Of a stretch of DNA of 7,474 nucleotides, positions 1-4,984 are shown one piece after another. The position numbers and the translations under genes are program-made. Source of the DNA: an archaeon (GTDB taxonomy: Archaea > Iainarchaeota > Iainarchaeia > Iainarchaeales > GCA-2688035). Within the stretch, counting starts at the first letter, position 1; the number at the start of each line of letters is the position of its first letter. Where the stretch lies: NCBI GenBank assembly GCA_030616665.1, contig JAUWWX010000041.1, positions 1 through 7,474 of the forward strand, written 5' to 3'. The notes under the pieces are model-generated. The model worked only from the letters and a program-made list of their open reading frames with translations. It did no database searches and was not told the DNA's origin.

Positions 1-132
1 ATGGACCTTCAGTCCTATGAAACGTTTGACGTGAAGAAGCCAGCCGAGATTTCTGGCCTGGCAAGCGGCGTTGAGGTCGAGTACATCAGGTGGGGCAGCC
101 AGGTAAAGGTTCTGAGGAAGAAGGGAAACTGA
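1..132 (+). CDS. Translation initiation factor 5A (aIF5A), C-terminal fragment
   Basis: Partial gene running in from the left edge; 43 codons and a TGA stop are visible. The peptide starts MDLQSYETFDV and continues with GVEVEYIRWGSQVKVL, matching the C-terminal OB-fold strand region of eIF5A/aIF5A, where VQLMDLETYETF and a GxEVEY stretch are typical. The first ATG of the window is therefore very probably an internal methionine and not the start. In this family the protein binds the ribosome and helps peptide-bond formation at difficult sequences; the hypusine/deoxyhypusine lysine lies in the N-terminal domain, outside the window. The tail ends in basic LRKKGN, and the DNA encoding that tail plus the stop is repeated 48 nt downstream (see repeat at 112-183). 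The family call rests on a short fragment but the motif match is good. Confidence 0.85.
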   Translation: MDLQSYETFDVKKPAEISGLASGVEVEYIRWGSQVKVLRKKGN

Positions 133-183
133 TTCCAACTGCTTTCTAATGCCAAGGCGCTGAGAAAGAAGGGAAACTGATTC
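112..183 (+). repeat. Direct repeat of the aIF5A 3' end, stop codon included
   Basis: Two 24-nt copies, 112-135 and 160-183, match at 23 of 24 positions (the difference is at 117/165, g versus a). The first copy encodes the last six residues LRKKGN, the TGA stop and three more bases. The second lies 48 nt downstream in the same reading frame and would again read LRKKGN-stop. The 24 nt between them (136-159) do not convincingly resemble the coding sequence before copy 1, so this is a displaced copy of the tail and not a clean 48-nt tandem repeat. Confidence 0.85.
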
Positions 184-202
184 TATACCGCCAATTCCAA
201 CA

Positions 203-299
203 ATTTTCTGGAAATAGTTATCTTCCTCAAGTGCGAAATTCTGGTTGGATGCCAATTCCCTTATTCTCTTTTCAACCCTTTTCCGGCAATAGTTATCTT
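203..299 (+). repeat. Second direct repeat pair in the aIF5A-phasin intergenic region
   Basis: Two 22-nt copies at 203-224 and 278-299 match at 19 of 22 positions and share the exact core AATAGTTATCTT (213-224 and 288-299), 75 nt apart. An 8-nt word CCAATTCC precedes each copy at a different distance (191-198 and 252-259). The downstream copy runs directly into the A/T-rich stretch that probably holds the promoter of the next gene, so the repeat could be a duplicated promoter-proximal or operator-like element. No inverted symmetry is evident in the core. Confidence 0.6.
258..284 (+). terminator. Possible transcription terminator after aIF5A (pyrimidine-rich tract)
   Basis: A C/T-rich run with several T clusters and no hairpin lies downstream of the aIF5A stop and upstream of the next promoter. 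Archaeal RNA polymerase terminates at U-rich tracts without a stem-loop, so this is a candidate site. The tract is interrupted by C residues, which makes the call weak. Confidence 0.25.
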
Positions 300-306
300 T
301 ATTAAT
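297..306 (+). promoter_or_regulatory. Candidate TATA box for the phasin-like/ubiB unit
   Basis: The stretch CTTTATTAAT (297-306) is A/T-rich; a TATA at this point would give a transcript start near 328-332 and a leader of about 20 nt that contains the Shine-Dalgarno site. A second box, ATTTTATATT at 317-326, looks more TATA-like, but initiation about 25 nt downstream of it would fall on or after the Shine-Dalgarno site. Which one is used cannot be settled here. Confidence 0.35.
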
Positions 307-341
307 TGCGGATTCTATTTTATATTCAATTAACTTTTAGC

Positions 342-347
342 GGAGGG
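342..347 (+). promoter_or_regulatory. Shine-Dalgarno site GGAGGG, decides the ATG start
   Basis: GGAGGG ends 5 nt before the ATG at 353. An in-frame GTG at 347 overlaps this site and so could not use it, which argues for the ATG at 353 as the real start. Confidence 0.7.
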
Positions 348-352
348 TGTTT

Positions 353-778
353 ATGGCTAAAGACGTGATAAAGGAAGGAATGACTTTTGCCCTGGGCGTT
401 ATTAGAATCAGCGGCGAGAATTTCAACAGGATAATGAAAAGGCTTGAGAAAAGGAACAAGCTCAGTTCAAGGGAAGGCGAGAGGATGGTCTACAAGTGGT
501 TTGCTGACCAGCAGAGGCAGCTTGAAAAGATGCGGAAAAGAATGAGGAAGGAGGCCCTTAAGACAAGGCTGTACAGCAGCAAAGATTTGGCTGAATTGAA
601 TAGGGTAATAAGGAATCTTTCAAAGCATATAACCGCATTGGAAAAGAAGAAGAAAAAGGCAGAAACAGAGGCCAAAAAGAAAAAGAAAGCAGCGCTGAGG
701 AAGAGGACTTCAGGGAAGCGCAAGGCAGCGAAGAAAAAGGCAGGAAAGCGCAAAAAGGCAAAAAAGAAGAAAAGATGA
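353..778 (+). CDS. Small phasin-like (PhaF-type) protein with H1-like basic tail
   Basis: 141 residues from the ATG at 353. Residues 1-65 (MAKDVIKEGMTFALGVI, then a helix with NKLSSREGERMV) resemble the N-terminal region of small phasin-like proteins annotated as polyhydroxyalkanoate synthesis regulators: a short helix, a 'glycine/alanine plus hydrophobic' segment, a conserved 'K..LS..EG' turn and a long amphipathic helix. Residues 50-115 are highly charged and probably coiled coil. From about residue 98 the chain is almost only Lys, Arg and Ala (KRKAAKKKAGKRKKAKKKKR at the end), like the DNA-binding histone-H1-type tail of bacterial PhaF. No signal peptide or membrane helix is seen. The ubiB-like gene follows after only 7 nt, so they are probably co-transcribed and perhaps co-functional. 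The family resemblance is from memory of the pattern; a role in lipid or polymer inclusions is not shown. The tail could equally bind RNA, the ribosome or acidic lipid. Confidence 0.6.
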   Translation: MAKDVIKEGMTFALGVIRISGENFNRIMKRLEKRNKLSSREGERMVYKWFADQQRQLEKMRKRMRKEALKTRLYSSKDLAELNRVIRNLSKHITALEKKKKKAETEAKKKKKAALRKRTSGKRKAAKKKAGKRKKAKKKKR

Positions 779-785
779 GGTTTGA

Positions 786-2456
786 ATGCTTAGCTTTCTT
801 GAGACGCCGGGAGACATAAAAAGGTTCCTTGAAATAATGAGGGTTTTCCTCAAGTACGGCTGGGAGACCAGCAAAGAGATGAAGGGCATGAAGGAACGTT
901 TTCCGTTCCTCAGCAGGCTTGAGGGAAGCTATGAAGGCGGCAAAGAGATTCCTGGGCCTGTAAAGCTTAGGAAGATTTTTGAGGAGCTTGGGCCCACGTT
1001 TATCAAATTCGGGCAGATGCTGAGCACAAGGCCTGATTTGGTAAAGGAAGAGTACATTAATGAGCTGAAAAAGCTGCAGGACGAGGCGCCGCCCTTTGAC
1101 TTTGTTGAGGTAAAGCACATCGTAAAGAATGAGTTGAAGAAGCCTATTGACAGCATCTTCAAGCGCTTTGAAAAAAAGCCTGTTGCCGCAGCCTCAATTG
1201 GCCAAGTGCATTTGGCAGAGTTGCATAACGGCAAAAAGCTTGCTGTCAAGGTGCAGAGGCCTGACATAGAGCACATAATTGCGGAAGACCTGAGGATAAT
1301 CCACTTCATTGCAGGTCTCGTTGAAAAGAGCATTAAGGAAACACAGTACTACAACCCTACAAGCATTGCCGATGAGTTCGCTGAAACCATAAGGAAAGAA
1401 CTCGACTACAATATGGAAGCAAAGAACGCGGAGCGCTTTGCAATAAACTTCAAGCACGACCCAAATGTAAGGATTCCGAAAGTTTACTGGGAATACACCC
1501 GCAGGCGGGTTATAACGCTTGAAAGGGTTAGGGGCAAAAAAATAAGCGAGTTTTACAACTACAAGAACAAGGCGCTTAAGAAAAAAATTGCCAACACATA
1601 CATTGACTGCTTTTTCAAGCAGATGCTGCTATACGGATTCTTTCAAGCTGACCCACACCCGGCAAACATTTTTGTCTACATACAAAAAGGCAAGCCGATA
1701 ATAAGCCTCGTTGACTTTGGCATGGTTGGCAGGCTGGATTACGAGCTAAGGGACAGCTTTGCAGTCGTAATGGTGCTAATAGTTGACAGGAACGTCAAGG
1801 GACTGGCAAAGCAGTTGCAGGCAATGAAACTGATTAACAGGCTTGACGACGAGCAGCAGTTTACGCTCGAGCTGGCAGAGATAATCGACTACTTTTACGA
1901 TGTTAACAGCAACAGGGTTAACCTCGCTGGCTTTGGCAACGCCCTGATTAAGGTAATGGTAAAGCACAAGGTAAAGATTCCAAAGCATTACCTCCTTTTC
2001 CTGAGGAGCATTGGGATTGCCCAAGACAGCGTGCAAAGGCTTTACCCTGACATAAACCTTATTGCGAACGCAAGGCCGTACATTGAAAAATTGCTGAAAG
2101 AGAAGATGAAGCCTGAGTACATGCTCAGAAGCTTTAGGGAGAACTACTTTGAATTCCAGCGCTTTTTGAGGGATTTCCCAGAAAGCGTTATGAAAATCTT
2201 CAAGAAAATGGAGGAAGAAGACTTCAAGGTTTCTGTGGAGGCGGAAACCCTTGACGAGCTTGGGCATTCGCTTTCAAAAAGCAGCAACACTGTGAGCGTA
2301 AGCGTGATTGTTGCAGCCCTGATTCTTGCCTCGTCCCTAATGCTGAACTCACAGCTTGAAACCGTGGTTGGCAGCACAGCAGACATTGGCGCTGTTGGCT
2401 TTATTGCGGCAATAGTAATTGGCATGCTGATTGTCATGAAGGCGCTGAAAGCCTAG
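786..2456 (+). CDS. ubiB: ABC1/AarF/UbiB-type atypical protein-kinase-like membrane protein
   Basis: 556 residues, the usual length for UbiB/ADCK proteins. The diagnostic KxGQ motif is at K74-Q77 in PTFIKFGQ. An alanine-rich nucleotide loop AAASIGQ (134-140) replaces the glycine-rich loop of ordinary kinases, as in this family. The VAIK-type lysine is K155 (LAVKVQRP), the ExD motif is ELD 205-207, the catalytic loop is QADPHPAN (D289, N294) and the metal-binding DFG is at 310-312. The C-terminus has two hydrophobic helices (about 503-521 and 535-553), the UbiB-type membrane anchor. In bacteria and mitochondria such proteins use ATPase activity to support coenzyme Q and isoprenoid-lipid metabolism. 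In an archaeon the client would more likely be polyprenyl lipid, menaquinone or another isoprenoid, which is inference. Only 7 nt separate it from the phasin-like gene; GAGGT (777-781) overlapping that gene's stop is a weak ribosome site. All key motifs are intact. Confidence 0.9.
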   Translation: MLSFLETPGDIKRFLEIMRVFLKYGWETSKEMKGMKERFPFLSRLEGSYEGGKEIPGPVKLRKIFEELGPTFIKFGQMLSTRPDLVKEEYINELKKLQDEAPPFDFVEVKHIVKNELKKPIDSIFKRFEKKPVAAASIGQVHLAELHNGKKLAVKVQRPDIEHIIAEDLRIIHFIAGLVEKSIKETQYYNPTSIADEFAETIRKELDYNMEAKNAERFAINFKHDPNVRIPKVYWEYTRRRVITLERVRGKKISEFYNYKNKALKKKIANTYIDCFFKQMLLYGFFQADPHPANIFVYIQKGKPIISLVDFGMVGRLDYELRDSFAVVMVLIVDRNVKGLAKQLQAMKLINRLDDEQQFTLELAEIIDYFYDVNSNRVNLAGFGNALIKVMVKHKVKIPKHYLLFLRSIGIAQDSVQRLYPDINLIANARPYIEKLLKEKMKPEYMLRSFRENYFEFQRFLRDFPESVMKIFKKMEEEDFKVSVEAETLDELGHSLSKSSNTVSVSVIVAALILASSLMLNSQLETVVGSTADIGAVGFIAAIVIGMLIVMKALKA

Positions 2457-2512
2457 AGGCCTGTTCCAATTCCAAGGGCAAGCAAATCCCTTAGCCTAGA
2501 GGCAGGTTCCAA
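2451..2512. repeat. Direct repeat across the convergent ubiB/DUF63 3' ends
   Basis: Copies 2451-2469 and 2494-2512 (19 nt, GCCTAGAGGC common, then CTGTTCCAA versus AGGTTCCAA; 17 of 19 identical) lie 43 nt apart. The first copy contains the ubiB stop TAG (2454-2456). Read on the minus strand, the second copy contains the last codons of DUF63 (GTCL) and its TAG stop (2496-2498). The repeat therefore covers both convergent stop codons. TTCCAA also recurs immediately at 2470-2475, and the 10-mer CCAATTCCAA at 2466-2475 is identical to one at 191-200 after aIF5A. Confidence 0.75.
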
Positions 2513-3329
2513 CCCCCAATGTCAGCAAGTCCCGCAAGCCTGTTGCAAAGCCCAATGTTGCAACCACGATTTTTATGAATCCAGCCAGGTTTTTGTTTTT
2601 TATGTTAGTGTCAACATAGTGCAGTATCACAAGGACCAAGGCAATTTTTACAAAGATGAAAGAGAGTGGAAACAGGTCGAGGAAGAAGCTGCTTAAAGGG
2701 TGCTGTTCGCCGCATCTGAAGAACTGCGTTGCAACAAATGTCGCGCTGCCGTCCAATACCTGTGATGCAACAGCAAGCCTGTTCAGGTTGCCTTGGAGGA
2801 TGCCCCACCCAAGCTTTTTGAAAGTGAAGATTAGGACAACTACAATTGCAGCAACCAATGCAAGTACTGCAAAAACGCCAAGCCATGCCTGGAAGTGCAT
2901 TAATTCAAACAAGACAACAGGCAGTGCTAGCAAGGCGCCTATGCCGCCAAATGTTTTGTGAAAGCATATGCCAAATTTTTTTGAAATTTTTTTGGCAAGC
3001 AGAAGGCAGCCTATTGCTGCAACTGCTATTAGCAGGTAGATGCCTGGCGTCACAAAGTAGTAGGCCATTTCCAGAGGATTCCAACTGCGGGGAAGAAAGT
3101 CCAGGTCTCCCAGGACACGCAGAGCAGAGCCGAACAGGATGTAAGGCAGCAAGGCGAGGAAAAACCTGTCATTGAATTTTATGCCGCGCCTGTCAAGCAA
3201 AGGAAATATTACGAAGAATGCAAGGAAAAGCATTATGGCTCCGTAGACAAGGTACTCTGCAGGGCCGTAAAGGCCTCTTTCCGCAATTCTTTTGGCAAAA
3301 AAATCGTACAAAATTTGGCTAAAATCCAT
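2496..3329 (-). CDS. DUF63 family archaeal multi-pass membrane protein
   Basis: 277 residues with about seven hydrophobic segments (roughly 26-45, 57-74, 92-113, 127-142, 147-171, 222-240, 249-262). It carries the family pattern of DUF63: DRRFF-like 'NDRFFLALLPYILFGSALRVLGD' region at 53-75, 'YYFVTPGIYLL' near 90-100, 'VLDGSATFVA' at 191-200, 'EQHPL' at 208-212, and 'GLRDLL' at 264-269 near the C-terminus. The function of the family is not known to me. Conserved polar residues inside or next to membrane helices (D193, E208, H210, R71, R266) hint at an enzyme or transporter rather than a structural protein; this is inference. It is transcribed divergently from the Trm5-like gene and converges with ubiB, with only 39 nt between the two stop codons. 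The ATG at 3329 follows a TATA-like box at a distance that leaves almost no leader. Confidence 0.85.
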   Translation of the reverse strand: MDFSQILYDFFAKRIAERGLYGPAEYLVYGAIMLFLAFFVIFPLLDRRGIKFNDRFFLALLPYILFGSALRVLGDLDFLPRSWNPLEMAYYFVTPGIYLLIAVAAIGCLLLAKKISKKFGICFHKTFGGIGALLALPVVLFELMHFQAWLGVFAVLALVAAIVVVLIFTFKKLGWGILQGNLNRLAVASQVLDGSATFVATQFFRCGEQHPLSSFFLDLFPLSFIFVKIALVLVILHYVDTNIKNKNLAGFIKIVVATLGFATGLRDLLTLGVGTCL

Positions 3330-3340
3330 GGGACAAGGAA

Positions 3341-3356
3341 TTTTTAACTACTTAAT
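3341..3356 (+). promoter_or_regulatory. Candidate promoter of the Trm5-like gene (leaderless)
   Basis: A/T-rich TTTTTAACTACTTAAT lies 20-35 nt before the ATG at 3376, the distance expected for a TATA element with a start site at or next to the ATG. The stronger-looking TTTTATATTTT at 3359-3369 is too close to that ATG to serve it and fits the minus-strand gene instead. No Shine-Dalgarno site is present before 3376. Confidence 0.4.
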
Positions 3357-3366
3357 CCTTTTATAT
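3357..3366 (-). promoter_or_regulatory. Candidate TATA box of the DUF63 gene
   Basis: On the minus strand this reads ATATAAAAGG, a good archaeal TATA box, centred about 33 nt upstream of the DUF63 ATG. Transcription would begin a few bases before the ATG, so the mRNA would be nearly leaderless. The box lies inside the 46-bp divergent spacer and overlaps the region used by the plus-strand gene. Confidence 0.5.
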
Positions 3367-3375
3367 TTTCTTATT

Positions 3376-4239
3376 ATGGGAAAAAAAGAACCGCCACGCA
3401 ATCTGAAGCAAGCCTTGAAGGGAAAGCTTTCAAGGCGGGAAATGGAAAAGCTGATTACAAGCTTTGACAGCTTGGGAGACATTGCCGTTATCCAAGTGCC
3501 AAAGGAATTGGAAAAAAAGGCCAGCCTTATAGGAAAGGCATTGCTCAAATTGAACAAGCATTTCAAGACAGTTTGCATGGTAGCAGGAGAACACAAAGGC
3601 CTTTACAGGGTTCAGCCAGTGAAGGTAATTGCCGGAAAGAGGTCAAAGAAAGCCCTTTACAAAGAGAGCGGCTGCGCTTTTTTGGTTCATTTGGGGAAGG
3701 TATTCTTCAGCCCTAGGCTAAGCACTGAAAGGAAAAGAATAGCAGGGTTGATTAAAGAAAACGAGGTGATATGCGCGTTTTTTGCCGGTATCGGGCCATT
3801 TCCCATAGTTTTTGCCAGGCACAGTAAGATGAAAAAGGCTTACGCCATAGAGCTGAGCCCACAGGCATTCAAAGGACTTCTACATAATATTTCTTTGAAT
3901 AAGTGCCAGAACATTGTGGAAGCGATTAAGGGGGACGTTAAAAAGGTCGTTCCAAAAAGGCTTCTGGGAAAGTGTGACAGGGTTGTAATGCCCTTGCCAA
4001 AGGGCGGAGAGAATTTCCTGTGTGAAGCAATGATGGCACTGAAGCCAAAGGGCGGAGTAGTGCACTTCTACAGGTTTGTTGAAAGGGACAGGGGAGCAGA
4101 GCAGCCTTTGAGGGAGATAAAGAAAGCGGCAAAGGAATTGGGGATGAAGACAAGAATCCTTAGGAAGAAAAAGGTTCGCAGTTTCTCGGCAAGCAAGGAG
4201 CAAATGGTGATTGACTTTTGGGCAAAACGCTTAAAATAG
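3376..4239 (+). CDS. Trm5-like class I SAM-dependent tRNA methyltransferase
   Basis: 287 residues from the ATG at 3376. The frame stays open back to 3292, but that part overlaps the divergent gene and reads through the promoter, so I chose 3376. The N-terminus (8-45: LKQALKG, then SFDSLGDIAVIQVP) is the Trm5 D2 domain; HKGLYR (73-78) and FFSPRLSTER (110-119) are family motifs, with R114 and E118 present (that Glu is the proposed general base in Trm5). The SAM-binding loop is FFAGIGPF (135-142), the ribose-binding acidic residue is E159, and the catalytic-site motif is MPLP (205-208). Trm5 methylates N1 of G37 in tRNA. Two differences stand out: the acidic residue usually before the FAGxGP loop is A134, and the usual NLP is PLP. 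A Trm5 paralog or wyosine-pathway enzyme is possible. Adk follows after 35 nt. Confidence 0.75.
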   Translation: MGKKEPPRNLKQALKGKLSRREMEKLITSFDSLGDIAVIQVPKELEKKASLIGKALLKLNKHFKTVCMVAGEHKGLYRVQPVKVIAGKRSKKALYKESGCAFLVHLGKVFFSPRLSTERKRIAGLIKENEVICAFFAGIGPFPIVFARHSKMKKAYAIELSPQAFKGLLHNISLNKCQNIVEAIKGDVKKVVPKRLLGKCDRVVMPLPKGGENFLCEAMMALKPKGGVVHFYRFVERDRGAEQPLREIKKAAKELGMKTRILRKKKVRSFSASKEQMVIDFWAKRLK

Positions 4240-4263
4240 CATTCCCTTAATTTCTGTTAGCTA

Positions 4264-4272
4264 GGGGGTTGG
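4264..4272 (+). promoter_or_regulatory. G-rich ribosome site of adk, supports the ATG start
   Basis: GGGGGTTGG lies just before the ATG at 4275, with the G run ending 6 nt upstream. An in-frame TTG at 4269 falls inside this site and is therefore an unlikely start. A very similar GGGGTTGG precedes ahcY, suggesting a shared local form of the Shine-Dalgarno signal. Confidence 0.55.
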
Positions 4273-4274
4273 AA

Positions 4275-4931
4275 ATGTTTTTGAGGCTTGTTTTTTTGGG
4301 GCCGCCTGGAGCAGGCAAGGGCACGATTGCGCAGCGATTGGCGGAATCGCATGGCTTGAGGCAGATTAGCACTGGTGATTTGCTGAGGGAAGAGGCAGCA
4401 AAGGGCACACTTCTTGGCAAAAAGGTAAAGGCAATAATGGAGGCAGGCCTGTATGTGGATGACAAAACCGTTGCAGCACTTGTTGAGAACAAGTTGGGGG
4501 AGCTTGGCAATGAAAAGGGCTTTATCCTTGACGGGTTTCCCAGGACACAGGCACAAGCAGAGATGCTTGGAGGCATAATGAAAAGGCTTGGCCTCAGGCT
4601 TAATGCGGCGCTCGATATCGAGGCACGCGATGAAACCCTTGTTGAAAGGCTTGGCGGGAGAAGGTCTTGCAGCAAATGCGGCAAAGTCTACCACGTGAGG
4701 AACATTCCGCCAAAGGAAGAGGGCAAGTGCGATTCCTGCGGAGGGCAGCTTCTTCAGAGGGAAGACGACAAGCCACGCGTTGTCAAGATGAGGCTTGAGA
4801 CCTACAGAAAAAAGACCGCTCCCTTGATTGAGTATTACAGGGAGAAGGGCTTGCTTAAGGTGATTGACGCCAACGGCGGAATTGGGGAAAACATGGCCAA
4901 TGCTGAAAAGGCCTTGAAGGAGTTGCAGTAA
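4275..4931 (+). CDS. adk: Adenylate kinase, bacterial type with zinc-binding LID
   Basis: 218 residues, close to the 210-220 usual for long-form bacterial Adk. It catalyses AMP + ATP to 2 ADP in the cytoplasm. The P-loop GPPGAGKGT is at 9-17, the AMP-binding ISTGDLLR at 31-38, and DGFPRT at 86-91. The LID begins at about 127 and has two Cys pairs, C132/C135 and C152/C155 (CSKC and CDSC), the Cys4 zinc site seen in many bacterial enzymes. The R-x-DD segment REDDKPRVVKMRLETY (162-177) follows the LID. The classical archaeal adenylate kinases are a different, shorter and trimeric type, so this is a bacterial-like form. It lies 35 nt after the Trm5-like gene and 53 nt before pfkB. The 3' end of the gene is duplicated downstream (see 4893-4988). 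The identity is secure; whether it was acquired laterally needs a tree. Confidence 0.95.
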   Translation: MFLRLVFLGPPGAGKGTIAQRLAESHGLRQISTGDLLREEAAKGTLLGKKVKAIMEAGLYVDDKTVAALVENKLGELGNEKGFILDGFPRTQAQAEMLGGIMKRLGLRLNAALDIEARDETLVERLGGRRSCSKCGKVYHVRNIPPKEEGKCDSCGGQLLQREDDKPRVVKMRLETYRKKTAPLIEYYREKGLLKVIDANGGIGENMANAEKALKELQ

Positions 4932-4932
4932 A

Positions 4933-4983
4933 ATGCTTGGCTTGTGGCAAATGCTGAAAAAGACATTGGAGGAGCTGTCCTAA
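4933..4983 (+). CDS. Possible 16-codon mini-ORF between adk and pfkB
   Basis: ATG at 4933 comes 1 nt after the adk TAA and the frame ends with TAA at 4981-4983, 1 nt before the pfkB ATG. It encodes MLGLWQMLKKTLEELS. It has a GAAGGAG stretch 10 nt upstream of its ATG and contains the pfkB ribosome site GGAGGAG. It is either a small coupling/leader peptide or a chance product of the duplicated junction. There is no recognisable family and the peptide is too short for homology; I favour a by-product of the duplication. Confidence 0.2.
   Translation: MLGLWQMLKKTLEELS
4968..4974 (+). promoter_or_regulatory. Shine-Dalgarno site of pfkB
   Basis: GGAGGAG, the most canonical ribosome site in this run of genes, lies 10 nt before the ATG at 4985. 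It is part of the second copy of the duplicated adk end. Confidence 0.6.
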
Positions 4984-4984
4984 A

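Noticed and set aside
133..352. tRNA, C/D-box RNA or riboswitch in the intergenic region
   Set aside because: I found no cloverleaf, no RTGATGA box paired with CTGA, and no recognisable aptamer; CTGA occurs only as part of the repeat and stop context.
490..753. Phe-rich open frame on the minus strand opposite the phasin-like gene
   Set aside because: It is the complement of the Lys-rich AAG/AAA tail (TTT/CTT reads as Phe/Leu); there is no start signal and the plus frame fits codon use.
2656..3175. Plus-strand open frames over the DUF63 gene
   Set aside because: They have no recognisable domains and lie opposite a convincing membrane protein family on the minus strand.
3292..3375. 28-residue N-terminal extension of the Trm5-like protein
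   Set aside because: It would overlap the divergent DUF63 start and its promoter, and the D2 domain begins properly after the ATG at 3376. The hydrophobic stretch in it is translated promoter DNA, not a membrane anchor.
4230..4261. CTTAA...TAGC repeated after the Trm5-like stop
   Set aside because: Only 4-5 nt words match and the spacing differs between copies.
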